Assembly (NCBI GenBank): GCA_965205045.1
Contig: OZ242031.1
Location: forward strand, 992,001 to 1,056,000
Length of the DNA: 64,000 nt
Direction: 5' to 3'
Source: UBA6522 sp965205045
GTDB lineage: Bacteria > Pseudomonadota > Gammaproteobacteria > Steroidobacterales > Rariloculaceae
Shown here: piece after piece, positions 45,170-53,944 of the stretch
Numbering within the stretch: position 1 is the stretch's first letter
How the letters are laid out: each line of letters opens with the position of its first letter
The notes under the pieces: model-generated
Told to the model about the DNA's origin: nothing
Seen by the model: the letters and a program-made list of their open reading frames with translations, nothing else
Database searches by the model: none
Made by a program: the position numbers and the translations under genes

Positions 45170-47065
45170 TCAGGCCCTGACGGTGCCGATGGCCAGCTTG
45201 TCCACGCGCCGGTACCCGTAGATCAGGTTGACCACCACGCGGGTGCCGATGATCGCGGTGAACATCGACGTCACGATTCCGAGGCCCAGCGTGGTGGCGA
45301 AGCCGCGGATCGGTCCCGTGCCGAACACCCACAGCACGCTGGCGGCGATGAGCGTGGTGATATTGGCGTCGGCAATGGTGGAAAACGCCTTCTCGTAGCC
45401 GGCGCGGATGCTGGCCTGGGGCGAATTGCCGTTACGCAATTCCTCGCGTATGCGTTCGAATATCAACACGTTGGCATCCACCGCCATGCCCACGGTGAGC
45501 ACGATGCCGGCGATGCCCGGCAGCGTCAGCGAGGCCTGCAGCATGGACAGGAGCGCCACGATGAGGACCAGGTTGGCGAACAGCGCCAGGTCCGCCGTCA
45601 GCCCGAAAATCCGGTAGTACGCGGCCATGAACAGCACCACCAGCATGAAGCCGGTGAGCACCGCGGCGCGCCCCCTGTCGATATTGTCCTGCCCCAGGCT
45701 CGGGCCGATGGTGCGTTCCTCCACCTTGAAGATGGGCGTGGCCAAGGCGCCGGCGCGCAACAGCAGCGCCAGGTCCTGCCCCTCGAACGGCGTCACGCCG
45801 GTGATCTGGAAGTTGGTGGAGAAGATGCCGCGGATGGTCGCCACGTTGATCACGGTTTCATCGCGGGTGTTGCGAATGATCTGCGTGCCGTCGTCGCGCT
45901 CGATCAGTTCCGGCTTCTCCTCCACGTACAGCACCGCCATGGGCCGGTTGAGGTTGGCCTGGGTGGTTTCGAGCATCCGATTGCCGCCCTGGCTGTTGAG
46001 CCGCACGTTGACCGCGGGCTGGCCCTGGGAATAGATGAAGGTGGCGTCGGTGAGCTGATCCCCGGAGACGATCAGGTCCCGGCGCAGGAGCGTCGGCGTG
46101 CCGTCGCGCTGGTAGCGGAGGAGCGACCCCAGCGGCGGCCGCCCGGTCCGGTCCGCGCCGAAGGCGTCGTTCTCCCAGTCCACCAGGCGAAACTCCACCG
46201 TGGCGGTGGCGCCCAGGATGCGCTCGGCCTGGGCCGGGTCCTGCACGCCGGGAAGCTGCACGACGATGCGATTCAGGCCCTGGCGCTGCACCACCGGCTC
46301 GGCCACGCCGAGTTCGTTGACGCGGTTCCTCAGCGTGATGGTGTTCTGCTGGATGGCAAAGGTCTGCCGCTGGTTGATCAGGGTGGGCGTGGGCTGAACG
46401 CGGAATCCCGGCAGCCCGTCAACCGTTGTGCGGTTGACGTTCATGCCCGGCTGGGCGCCGAGGACCGTCGCGCTCGCCGTCGGGTCCAGCACGCGAATGA
46501 TTTCCTCGGCGTCGTCCATCCTGTCCGAATCCTGGATTCCGACGCTGATGACCTCGCCGTCCAGGTTGATGCCGCTGTTGCGGATGCCCTCTTCCCGCAG
46601 GCGCGTGCGCAGGTCGGCCTGGTAGGACTGCAGAAACTGATTGATCGCGGTGTCCAGATCCACCTGGTACAGGAAGTGGACGCCGCCGCGCAGGTCCAAT
46701 CCCAGGCTCATGGGCTCGAGCCCGAGGAAACTCAGCCAGCCGGGCGTGCGGGGCGCAAGCGCCAGGGCAACGATATGAAACGGCATGGCTTCGCCGAGCG
46801 CTTCGCTGCCGCTCAACTGGGAGGCGACATCGGGAAACCGCACGACCACCGCTTCGTCCTCCAGGAGCACGGACAGGAAATCGATTTCCTGCTCGTCCAG
46901 GGCGACTACGACCTGCCCGCGGACGATGTCCGTCATGGGGATGCCGTCTTCGCGGGTGATCTGCAGCGCCGGGTCGTCGCCGTACATGTTCGGCAGGGCG
47001 AACAGGGCGCCGCCCACGATCACCGCGAGTACCAGGAAATTGACCCAGAGTGGATATCGGTTCAT
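45170..47065 (-). CDS. secD: Protein translocase subunit SecD
   Basis: A 631-residue subunit starting MNRYPLWVNFLVLAVIVGG. The periplasmic P1 region (LGLDLRGGVHFLYQVDLD) and the membrane core (GMAVDANVLIFERIREELRNG, FSTIADANITTLIAA) are standard for SecD. It works with SecF and YajC in protein export. The open frame extends upstream into yajC but the ATG at 47065 gives the family start. yajC-secD-secF is an operon; tgt and queA, usually just upstream, are separated here by an accessory patch. Confidence 0.96.
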   Translation of the reverse strand: MNRYPLWVNFLVLAVIVGGALFALPNMYGDDPALQITREDGIPMTDIVRGQVVVALDEQEIDFLSVLLEDEAVVVRFPDVASQLSGSEALGEAMPFHIVALALAPRTPGWLSFLGLEPMSLGLDLRGGVHFLYQVDLDTAINQFLQSYQADLRTRLREEGIRNSGINLDGEVISVGIQDSDRMDDAEEIIRVLDPTASATVLGAQPGMNVNRTTVDGLPGFRVQPTPTLINQRQTFAIQQNTITLRNRVNELGVAEPVVQRQGLNRIVVQLPGVQDPAQAERILGATATVEFRLVDWENDAFGADRTGRPPLGSLLRYQRDGTPTLLRRDLIVSGDQLTDATFIYSQGQPAVNVRLNSQGGNRMLETTQANLNRPMAVLYVEEKPELIERDDGTQIIRNTRDETVINVATIRGIFSTNFQITGVTPFEGQDLALLLRAGALATPIFKVEERTIGPSLGQDNIDRGRAAVLTGFMLVVLFMAAYYRIFGLTADLALFANLVLIVALLSMLQASLTLPGIAGIVLTVGMAVDANVLIFERIREELRNGNSPQASIRAGYEKAFSTIADANITTLIAASVLWVFGTGPIRGFATTLGLGIVTSMFTAIIGTRVVVNLIYGYRRVDKLAIGTVRA

Positions 47066-47076
47066 GAGGCTTTCGA

Positions 47077-47400
47077 TCAGGCGTTCTTGACGGTGCCCGG
47101 AGGCATGACGCCGGAGATGGTGTTGCGCTGCACTTTCAGGGAAACGCCGTCGGCGACCTCCACCGTCACCCAGTCTTCGCCCACCTTGGCGACCTTGCCC
47201 AGCAGGCCGCCGCCGGTCACCACTTCCTGGCCGCTGGCCAGTTCCGACACCATCCGCCGGTGCTCCTTGGCGCGCTTGCTCTGGGGGCGGATCAGCAGGA
47301 AATAGAACAGCACGAAAATGACGATCAGCGGCAGGAACTGAATGAAGGCATTGCCGGTCCCGCCCGTCTGGGCCCACGCTGTGCTGATGAAGAAATCCAT
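47077..47400 (-). CDS. yajC: Sec translocase accessory protein YajC
   Basis: A 107-residue protein with one membrane span (FLPLIVIFVLFYFLLIRPQ) and the RPQSKRAKEHRRM motif, then a small cytoplasmic domain (EVVTGGGLLGKVAKVGEDW). It copies the size and pattern of YajC and precedes secD by 11 bases. Confidence 0.95.
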   Translation of the reverse strand: MDFFISTAWAQTGGTGNAFIQFLPLIVIFVLFYFLLIRPQSKRAKEHRRMVSELASGQEVVTGGGLLGKVAKVGEDWVTVEVADGVSLKVQRNTISGVMPPGTVKNA

Positions 47401-47513
47401 GGTCTGTTGGCTGCGGCCGGTCCGAAGAGCGCGGTATTATGACATACGCGGCGGGGGAACTCGGTGGCGTGCCGCTACGGAAGCGCCGGTTCGCCGCGAC
47501 GGCGAGGGGAGAT

Positions 47514-47900
47514 TCACGGTTCCATCACCCTGATGGGCCCGTCCCCGGCCAATTTGATGAACCGGCGGTCGAAGGTCAGCATGGCGTCGCATCGCGCCGC
47601 GGCGCCGAGATGCAGCGCGTCGGCGAAATCCATGCCGTTTTGCGTGCGATCGAGGGACTCGGCGAGCAGGCGGGGGTTCTCCACCGTAACGTTCGACAGC
47701 CCCGCAAACGCCCGCAACGCCGCAGCAACCTCCCGTCTCGAAAAGCCGTAGACACTGCGCAGCACCCATTCGCTTTCAAGCAAAACGGTCGTGCCCGCAA
47801 AGACTTCTCCCGAATCGACTGCGGCTCTCGCCCTCGCAGCCTGCCCCGGATCATCGCCAGTCAGGTATCGGACGACGATATTCGTATCAACGGCCCGCAT
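47514..47900 (-). CDS. vapC: VapC-type PIN-domain toxin
   Basis: A 128-residue PIN ribonuclease. The four acidic positions are seen in MRAVDTNIVVRYLTGDD (first Asp), LLESEWVLRSVYG (Glu), DFADALHLGA and TFDRRFIKLAG (Asp residues). The ATG at 47900 lies inside the end of vapB, so the two are coupled by a 14-base overlap. VapC toxins cut tRNA or rRNA. It closes the accessory patch beside yajC, with 113 empty bases between. Confidence 0.92.
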   Translation of the reverse strand: MRAVDTNIVVRYLTGDDPGQAARARAAVDSGEVFAGTTVLLESEWVLRSVYGFSRREVAAALRAFAGLSNVTVENPRLLAESLDRTQNGMDFADALHLGAAARCDAMLTFDRRFIKLAGDGPIRVMEP

Positions 47901-48162
47901 GTCGCCGCTTGGCTTCCGCCAATATCCCCTCTTCCATTTCCGACAGGCTCTTGGGTGCGCCTGCGCGCGCGAGGCGCCCGAAGACATCCTCGGGCCGGGT
48001 CTCGGCGAAAACCGGGGCGGGTTTCAGGAGCACGCCCTCCGCGGTACTCTCAACGACCAGCCGCGTGCCCGCCTCCCAGCGCAACGCCCGGCGAACCGCC
48101 ATGGGCAGGATGACCTGGCCCTTTGTCGAAACGGTGGTGGTTGGCGGTTCAAGCATCGGCAT
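47887..48162 (-). CDS. vapB: VapB-type AbrB/SpoVT antitoxin
   Basis: A 91-residue antitoxin with the swapped-hairpin AbrB fold: TTTVSTKGQVILPMAVRRAL and GTRLVVESTAEGVLLKPA. The C-terminal half (ETRPEDVFGRLARAG) should bind VapC. It precedes and overlaps vapC and is likely autoregulated. Confidence 0.92.
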   Translation of the reverse strand: MPMLEPPTTTVSTKGQVILPMAVRRALRWEAGTRLVVESTAEGVLLKPAPVFAETRPEDVFGRLARAGAPKSLSEMEEGILAEAKRRHAGR

Positions 48163-48728
48163 CTCGATCTCCTTGGCGCGTTGAGGTAAGGCGAAAGTAA
48201 GATATCTGGTTTGAAGTCTTGAATCAATGGTCGCCGATCATGCTTGGCGACATCTAGTGCTGCGTCAACCTCATATACAGGGCTATCCAAAATTCGGGTG
48301 TACAGCCTGAGGCCATAAAAGGGGAAGCGATGAAGTCAGGCTGTCCCAAACCCCGTGTGATATGCTGCGGGGGGGGCTGAAACAAACGCCGCCCCGGGGC
48401 GCAAGCTCGCCTGGAGCCGTCCCTCGATCCGGATCATGGAAATCGAGCGCACCCTGAGCGGACAGATTCAGCCAATCGGTTATTTCGAGCAAACGAAGTA
48501 TCCAAACATTGTCTCCTGACTTTCGCGTTGCGGCAGGCGGCCTTCGCGCGCGCATCGCGGGGAACGCCTCCGCGTCGCCGGGATAGCCGAATCGATCCAT
48601 CGACCCGGCGCGTGCGGCCGGCAGCGCATGCGCCCATTCCCGCGAGAGCATGTCGCGCCGAGCGCATGTCCCGCCTGCGGAGTCGCGGCTCCTGCAGCGG
48701 ATCAGGAATTTTTTGGGGAGTCCGGGCG
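48163..48728. other. Non-coding stretch between vapB and the methyltransferase
   Basis: About 565 bases in which I find no gene with a family pattern. A short minus-strand frame just upstream of vapB (VDAALDVAKHDRRPLIQDF, near 48190-48280) could be a relic of an older gene. The methyltransferase frame extends leftward to 48528, but that part is basic, low-complexity and probably untranslated. Confidence 0.5.
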
Positions 48729-49958
48729 TTGAAGTCGGTTGAACTGTTCGTGGGCGCCGGCGGCCTAGGCATGGGTCTTGGCCGATCGGGATTCAGTCAC
48801 GAACTGGTGGCTGATTGGGACAGCCATGCTTGCGCGACGATCCGGGCGAATCAGGCGACCGCTCATCCCGCCGTGCGGGGATGGCTGCTCCAGGAGTGCG
48901 ATGTGCGGGAGCTGGATTATGGGTCCCTGGAGAGCGAAATCGATCTCGTTTCGGGCGGGCCGCCGTGCCAGCCGTTCTCTCTCGGCGGGAAGCACCATGG
49001 CCCGCTGGACAAACGTGACATGTTTCCCGAAGCGATTCGAGCGGTGCGCGAACTGGCCCCGAAGGCGTTTATCTTCGAGAACGTCAGGGGGCTTCGCCGC
49101 CCCGCATTCTCACGATACCTGGAATACGTCAGTGACCATCTCGCATATCCCGAGTTAACCCCCAAGGATGGGGAGAGTTGGATCGATCACGCGGATCGGC
49201 TACGCCAGGCGGGCATGGTACCGAACAGGTTCGCGGGGCTTTCGTACCAGGTTTCCGTGGATGTCCTCAACGCTGCGGACTTCGGCGTGCCCCAAAAGCG
49301 GGACCGGTTGATCATGGTGGGTATCAGGTCGGATCTCGGCGTCGACTGGTGTTTTCCCAAGCCAACCCATTCGTTGGACACCTTGCTTTGGGATCAGTGG
49401 GTAACAGGCCTCTATTGGGACCGTCATGGAATTGACCGGCCAAAGCGAAACGAGATTCCGGATCGCCTCCGCCGCCGCATTGCGCGCTATCGGGGTTTCG
49501 ATTTCCCTCCGCCGCTGCGACCATGGCGCACGGTTCGCGATGGGCTCGCAGGGTTGCCCGACCCTGAATTCCATTCTTCCGACTGCGAAAAAGTGCCAAA
49601 CCATAGATATCAACCCGGCGCAAGACCCTATCCCGGGCATACGGGAAGTCCCTACGATGAACCGGCCAAGGTACTCAAGGCGGGAGACCATGGCGTCCCC
49701 GGCGGGGAAAACATGCTCGCCCGTCCTGACGGAACATGCCGATATTTCAGCGTCCGCGAGGCTGCCCGACTCCAGACGTTTCCCGACGATTACCGATTTC
49801 CCGGTTCGTGGACGGAGTCCATGCGGCAAATAGGCAACGCAGTACCGGTCAAGCTCGGCCAAGTGCTCGGCGAAGCGATACGGAGTCGCCTGGAGCGCGT
49901 GGCCACTAATCTGAAAGCAGAAACGACTCGGCGCCGTGTCGCCGCAGCAGCCCTATAA
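48729..49958 (+). CDS. C5 DNA-cytosine methyltransferase, orphaned from its restriction enzyme
   Basis: A 409-residue C5 methyltransferase with all core motifs: I (LFVGAGGLGMGLG), IV (GGPPCQPFS, nucleophile Cys80), VI (FENVRG), VIII (QKRDRLIMVG), X (IGNAVPVKLG). I take the TTG at 48729, 8 bases after GGGGAG; upstream ATGs would add a low-complexity basic tail before motif I. Its last codons overlap the first codons of a decayed Eco29kI-like nuclease. By association the enzyme probably methylates a CCGCGG-like site, as Eco29kI does, but that is inference. Without its nuclease it can act only as a solitary methylase. Confidence 0.92.
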   Translation: MKSVELFVGAGGLGMGLGRSGFSHELVADWDSHACATIRANQATAHPAVRGWLLQECDVRELDYGSLESEIDLVSGGPPCQPFSLGGKHHGPLDKRDMFPEAIRAVRELAPKAFIFENVRGLRRPAFSRYLEYVSDHLAYPELTPKDGESWIDHADRLRQAGMVPNRFAGLSYQVSVDVLNAADFGVPQKRDRLIMVGIRSDLGVDWCFPKPTHSLDTLLWDQWVTGLYWDRHGIDRPKRNEIPDRLRRRIARYRGFDFPPPLRPWRTVRDGLAGLPDPEFHSSDCEKVPNHRYQPGARPYPGHTGSPYDEPAKVLKAGDHGVPGGENMLARPDGTCRYFSVREAARLQTFPDDYRFPGSWTESMRQIGNAVPVKLGQVLGEAIRSRLERVATNLKAETTRRRVAAAAL

Positions 49959-50132
49959 TCCGCTGGACAAGCCAACAACCTGGACCTGAAGGACTTCTGG
50001 TGTAGGCATTTGGTGGTCGATGACATATGGATACCCCTCGGCGAGTCACTTCTGATCCAGCGCTTTGCCCCCGTATGGAACAAACTGATCGATGGATTCG
50101 GAAATCACGATCCTGGAGGCGGACGACGCAAC
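49936..50132 (+). pseudogene. Remnant of Eco29kI-family (GIY-YIG) restriction endonuclease
   Basis: Two pieces of one gene. From the GTG at 49936, overlapping the methylase end, the frame reads SPQQPYNPLDKP, the start of this nuclease family, and stops at 49989. Shifted one frame, from about 49977, the text reads NLDLKDFWCRHLVVDDIWIP, then LGESLLIQRFAPVWNKLIDG and FGNHDPGGGR, the conserved C-terminal half. The Glu of GESLL and the Asn of VWN are 12 residues apart, as are catalytic E142 and N154 of R.Eco29kI. The central part with the two GIY-YIG tyrosines and the Arg/His pair is gone, and the 3' end runs into tgt. The nuclease is therefore dead. Confidence 0.85.
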
Positions 50133-51248
50133 TCAATTGAAGGTTCTACGTTCGACTTGCGCATGGGCCCAGTCCGCGAATCCCCCCTGCTTGATGGCGT
50201 CGCGCATCTCTGCCATCAGGTCGTGGTAGAAATGAAGGTTGTGCACGGTGGCCAGGGTCGATCCGAGGATTTCGTTGCACTTCTGGAGGTGTCGGATATA
50301 GGCGCGGCTGTAGTTGCGGCAGGTCGGACAGGAGCAGGCAGGATCCACCGGCCGCGTGTCGTTGCGGAAGCGACCGTTGCGAATGTTGATCTTGCCGTCT
50401 CGGGTGAAGAGTTGTCCGTTGCGCGCATGACGGGTGGGAATGACGCAGTCGAAGATGTCCATGCCGCGGGCGACGGCGCGGATCAGGTCCTGCGGCGTGC
50501 CTACGCCCATGAGGTAGCGCGGCCGTTCCCGGGGCATCGCGGGCTCCAGCGCTTCGAGTACGGCGAGGCGTTCGCTTTCCGGCTCGCCCACGGCCAGTCC
50601 GCCCACCGCGTACCCGTCGAAGCCGATCTCCGCGAGCCCGGCCATGGAAGCGTGCCGCAACGAGGGGTAGATGCCGCCCTGGACGATTCCGAAGAGCGCC
50701 GCGGACGCGTTGGCCGATTTCAGGGCGTCGAACTGCTTGCGGCTGCGCGCGGCCCAGCGCAGGGACAGTTCCATGGAAGCGTGCGCATCGGACTCGCCGA
50801 CGGGATAGGCGGTGCACTCGTCCAGCACCATGACCACGTCGGCATCGAGATGGTGCTGGATGGCGATGGAACTCTCCGGAGTCAGCTTCACCAGGTCGCC
50901 GTCGACGGGTGAGCGGAATTCCACTCCCTCCTCGTCGAGTCGGCGCAGCGTTTTGAGGCTCCAGACCTGAAAGCCGCCAGAGTCGGTCAGCAGGGGGCCG
51001 TGCCAGCCCATGAACTCGTGCAGTCCGCCGTGGGCGCGGATGACCTCCACGCCGGGCCTCAGCATCAGGTGAAAGGTGTTGCCGAGCAGGATGCGGCTGC
51101 CCGCCGCATGCAGTTGTTCGGGATCGACCGCCTTCACGGTTCCGTAGGTGCCCACGGGCATGAACGCGGGGGTCTCCACCACGCCGCGGGGGAAGGTCAT
51201 TCGCCCGCAACGGGCCGCGCCGTCGGTGTGCAGCAGCTCGAACTTCAC
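50133..51248 (-). CDS. tgt: Queuine tRNA-ribosyltransferase
   Basis: A 371-residue enzyme that swaps guanine 34 for the queuosine precursor in tRNAs with GUN anticodons. The first motif is PRGVVETPAFMPVGTYGTVKA; the nucleophile Asp lies in LLTDSGGFQVWSL, the second acidic position in RPRYLMGVGTPQDL and FDCVIPTRHARNG, and the zinc site in CSCPTCRNYSRAYIRHL with a distant His. It overlaps the queA stop by 4 bases. A decayed restriction gene abuts its 3' end. Confidence 0.97.
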   Translation of the reverse strand: MKFELLHTDGAARCGRMTFPRGVVETPAFMPVGTYGTVKAVDPEQLHAAGSRILLGNTFHLMLRPGVEVIRAHGGLHEFMGWHGPLLTDSGGFQVWSLKTLRRLDEEGVEFRSPVDGDLVKLTPESSIAIQHHLDADVVMVLDECTAYPVGESDAHASMELSLRWAARSRKQFDALKSANASAALFGIVQGGIYPSLRHASMAGLAEIGFDGYAVGGLAVGEPESERLAVLEALEPAMPRERPRYLMGVGTPQDLIRAVARGMDIFDCVIPTRHARNGQLFTRDGKINIRNGRFRNDTRPVDPACSCPTCRNYSRAYIRHLQKCNEILGSTLATVHNLHFYHDLMAEMRDAIKQGGFADWAHAQVERRTFN

Positions 51249-52255
51249 GGCTCGATGAGCATGGCGTCGCCGTAGCTGAAGAAGCGATAGCGTTGAGCCA
51301 CGGCGTGGCGGTACGCTGCAAGCATGCGCTGCCGGCCCGCGAAGGCGCAGACCAGCATCAGCAGGGACGATTCCGGCAGGTGGAAGTTGGTGATGAGGGC
51401 ATCCACGACGCGAAACCGGTATCCGGGCCGGATGAAGAGCGACGTTTCTCCTTCGAACGGCTCCAGTTCGCCACCGTGGGCTGCGCTTTCAAGCGCGCGG
51501 ACGGCGGTCGTGCCCACAGCGAAGATGCGTCCGCCCCGCTGCCGCGTTTGCCGGATTCGCTCGCACGTCGCGGCGGTGATCCGGCACCACTCGGAGTGAA
51601 GGCGATGATCTTCGATGCGCCGTGTTCGCACCGGGGCAAAGGTGCCTATGCCCACGTGCAGGGTCAGGAACTCGGTCTCGATTCCGCGCTCGTGCAGCGC
51701 CTGAAGCAACTCCGCGTCGAAATGCAATCCGGCTGTCGGGGCCGCCACGGAACCGTCGTCACGGGCGTAGACGGTCTGGTATCGGTCCCGGTCCTCGGGC
51801 GCGGGTGGGCGGCGGATGTATGGCGGCAACGGCACTTCGCCGTGGGCTTCGAGCAACGGCTCGATGTCGGTATCGAATTGAAGCCGAAACAGGGAACCCT
51901 GCCTGCCCAGCACGCGGACGCTGGAGCCGTTGGGGAGGGTCAGTTCGGTTCCGTCGCCGGGACTGCGGCTGGCCCTGATCTGTGCCGTCGCCGTCCGCGC
52001 TCCGGTGATGCGTTCCAGCAGCATCTCCACTTGCCCACCCGTCGGCTTGCGGCCGCGAAGGCGGGCGCGGATGACACGGGAGTCATTCAGAACCAGCAGG
52101 TCCCCGGCCCTCAGCAAGCCGGACAAGTCCGAGAAACGCCGATCCTCCGTTGAATCGCCGTCAATCACCAGCAGGCGGCTCGCCGTGCGCTCGGGCAACG
52201 GCTGTTGCGCGATGAGTTCCGTCGGCAGTTCGTAGTGAAACTCGGTACGGTCCAT
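51245..52255 (-). CDS. queA: S-adenosylmethionine:tRNA ribosyltransferase-isomerase
   Basis: A 336-residue enzyme of the queuosine pathway that adds the cyclopentene ring using SAM. It starts MDRTEFHYELPTELIAQQPL; APTAGLHFDAELLQAL, LHVGIGTFAPVRT and TTAVRALESAAHGG are family signatures, and NFHLPESSLLMLVCAF closes the core. queA and tgt form one transcript and normally run on into yajC and secDF. Confidence 0.97.
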   Translation of the reverse strand: MDRTEFHYELPTELIAQQPLPERTASRLLVIDGDSTEDRRFSDLSGLLRAGDLLVLNDSRVIRARLRGRKPTGGQVEMLLERITGARTATAQIRASRSPGDGTELTLPNGSSVRVLGRQGSLFRLQFDTDIEPLLEAHGEVPLPPYIRRPPAPEDRDRYQTVYARDDGSVAAPTAGLHFDAELLQALHERGIETEFLTLHVGIGTFAPVRTRRIEDHRLHSEWCRITAATCERIRQTRQRGGRIFAVGTTAVRALESAAHGGELEPFEGETSLFIRPGYRFRVVDALITNFHLPESSLLMLVCAFAGRQRMLAAYRHAVAQRYRFFSYGDAMLIEP

Positions 52256-52461
52256 GGCGCTGCGATTCTAACCCGGCAGGCCGGACTGAGATTTCGCTGC
52301 ATTTGACCGTTGGCCAGCATGCTCCGAACTCCGTCGCCGAAAATGGTTCATGCTCGTACATCCCGACTCGAGATGTGCGCCTGTTTGGAGGTATTGAATT
52401 GCGCGATGCGCGTGCAGGGCGTAACTTGCGAATTCCGCGCGTTTGCACAGAGAGCTTCACC

Positions 52462-53664
52462 ATGACAGTCATCGCCCAGCGTCTCTCACGCATCAAGCCT
52501 TCGCCCACCAACGCGCTCACCGGACTGGTGGCCGAACTGAAGGCTGCCGGCCGCGATATCATTGGACTCGGTGCGGGGGAACCCGACTTCGACACGCCCG
52601 AAAACATCGGCCTGGCGGGCAAGCAGGCCATCGATGAAGGTCAGACCCGGTATACGCCCGTGACGGGCACTATGGAACTGCGCCAGGCCATCTGCGGCAA
52701 GCTCGCGCGCGAAAACGGTCTCGACTACGCGCCCAGCCAGATCATCGTCAGTTGCGGCGGCAAGCAGGTGCTTTACAACGCGCTCATGGCGACGCTGAAC
52801 CCGGGGGACGAGGTCATCGTCCCGGCGCCGTACTGGGTTTCCTATCCCGACATGGTCCTGCTTGCCGAAGGAACGCCGGTGATCGTGGAAGGCCGGGAGG
52901 CGCATGGATTCAAGCTGACGGCCGGGGACCTGGAAGCGGCGATCACCCCGCGGACCAAGTGGGTGATGCTCAACTCGCCCAGCAACCCGACGGGCGCCGC
53001 CTACACTCGGGACGAACTCAAGGCGCTGACCGAGGTCATTTTGCGGCATGAACATGTCTGGCTCATGACCGATGACATCTACGAGCACATCGTTTATGAC
53101 GGGTTCGAGTTCACAACAGTGGTCCAGGTCGAGCCCGGGCTCATGGATCGCACGCTGACCATCAACGGTGTCTCCAAGGCGTATGCGATGACCGGCTGGC
53201 GACTGGGCTACGGCGCCGGCCCGGTTGAACTCATCCGGGCGATGTCGGTGGTGCAGTCGCAATCCTCGACGCATACGTCGTCGGTCAGCCAGGCGGCGGC
53301 CGTGGAGGCGCTGAACGGCAGGCAGGATTTTCTTGAACCGCGCAACGAGGCGTTCAGGGAGCGAAGAGATCTGGTGGTTTCCATGCTCAACGAAATGGAG
53401 GGCGTTACCTGCCGGACGCCTGAGGGTGCGTTCTACGTTTATCCTTCCTGCGGGGAGTTGATTGGCAGGACGACACCTGAGGGCACGGCAATTGCGGACG
53501 ACTCCGAATTCTGTACCTGGCTGCTGGAGAGCGAGGGTGTCGCTGTGGTCCCGGGCGCGGCGTTCGGGATGTCGCCCTATTTCAGGATTTCCTACGCCGC
53601 CTCGACCGAGGCGCTGACCGAAGCGTGCATTCGGATCCGGCGGGCCTGTGCGGCGCTCGGTTGA
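52462..53664 (+). CDS. Class I (aspartate/aromatic-type) aminotransferase
   Basis: A 400-residue PLP enzyme of the AAT-I subgroup. The lysine that holds PLP is in SKAYAMTGWRLGYG; substrate- and cofactor-binding motifs are LGAGEPDFDTPE, APYWVSYPD, SPSNPTGAAYTRDEL and DDIYEHIVYDG, with the final Arg in FRISYAAS. It is closest in pattern to the AspC/AatA-like Ib aspartate aminotransferases. I use the ATG at 52462, which gives the family start MTVIAQRLSRIKPSPT; the 207 bases between it and the divergent queA should hold its promoter. Confidence 0.92.
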   Translation: MTVIAQRLSRIKPSPTNALTGLVAELKAAGRDIIGLGAGEPDFDTPENIGLAGKQAIDEGQTRYTPVTGTMELRQAICGKLARENGLDYAPSQIIVSCGGKQVLYNALMATLNPGDEVIVPAPYWVSYPDMVLLAEGTPVIVEGREAHGFKLTAGDLEAAITPRTKWVMLNSPSNPTGAAYTRDELKALTEVILRHEHVWLMTDDIYEHIVYDGFEFTTVVQVEPGLMDRTLTINGVSKAYAMTGWRLGYGAGPVELIRAMSVVQSQSSTHTSSVSQAAAVEALNGRQDFLEPRNEAFRERRDLVVSMLNEMEGVTCRTPEGAFYVYPSCGELIGRTTPEGTAIADDSEFCTWLLESEGVAVVPGAAFGMSPYFRISYAASTEALTEACIRIRRACAALG

Positions 53665-53782
53665 CTGGCGGTTGTTCGTGTACCCTGCGGGTGTTCGTGT
53701 GATCCACGACGATCGGCCACCCGAAGAGATGGACCTGGCAGCGTTGCCTCCGGGAGCGTTAAAGGGCTCATGAATCGAACTT

Positions 53783-53944
53783 GTCAGCCGATGCCACCAG
53801 ACCAAGCGGAAAGCCTATGCCACTGAAGTCCGCCAACGCTGGCGATACGCCTCAATTCAAACAGTCAGCCGATGCCACCGGTCCGAAGGGATAGCCGATG
53901 CCAGTGATAACCGCCAAAGCAGACAGCATGCCTCTGGCGGCACA
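53783..53944 (+). repeat. Imperfect 81-bp tandem duplication over the start of the dehydrogenase gene
   Basis: The sequence from 53783 (GTCAGCCGATGCCACC...) repeats from 53864 with roughly 70% identity by eye, the first 16 bases identical. The second copy contains the start codon of the FAD/Fe-S gene at 53898; the equivalent ATG in the first copy (53817) is exactly 81 bases upstream, in the same frame, and is closed by a TAG at 53892. Confidence 0.6.
53817..53894 (+). CDS. Short leader frame upstream of the FAD/Fe-S dehydrogenase
   Basis: A 25-codon frame starting MPLKSANAGDTPQFKQSA and ending three bases before the dehydrogenase ATG, in the same frame. It arises from the local tandem duplication. 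It could be translated and affect downstream initiation, or be an untranslated relic; I see no strong ribosome site. Confidence 0.25.
   Translation: MPLKSANAGDTPQFKQSADATGPKG

Noticed and set aside
48024..48290. 88-residue minus-strand frame extending upstream of vapB
   Set aside because: The part over vapB is an out-of-frame shadow; the upstream piece has no recognised family, so it is mentioned only as a possible relic.
48528..48728. N-terminal extension of the methyltransferase
   Set aside because: Basic, low-complexity sequence before motif I that no C5 methylase needs; a TTG with a ribosome site lies directly before the conserved start.
49990..50912. Long plus-strand frame continuing the nuclease remnant through tgt
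   Set aside because: Beyond 50132 the frame is a shadow of tgt; only the part before it resembles the nuclease family.
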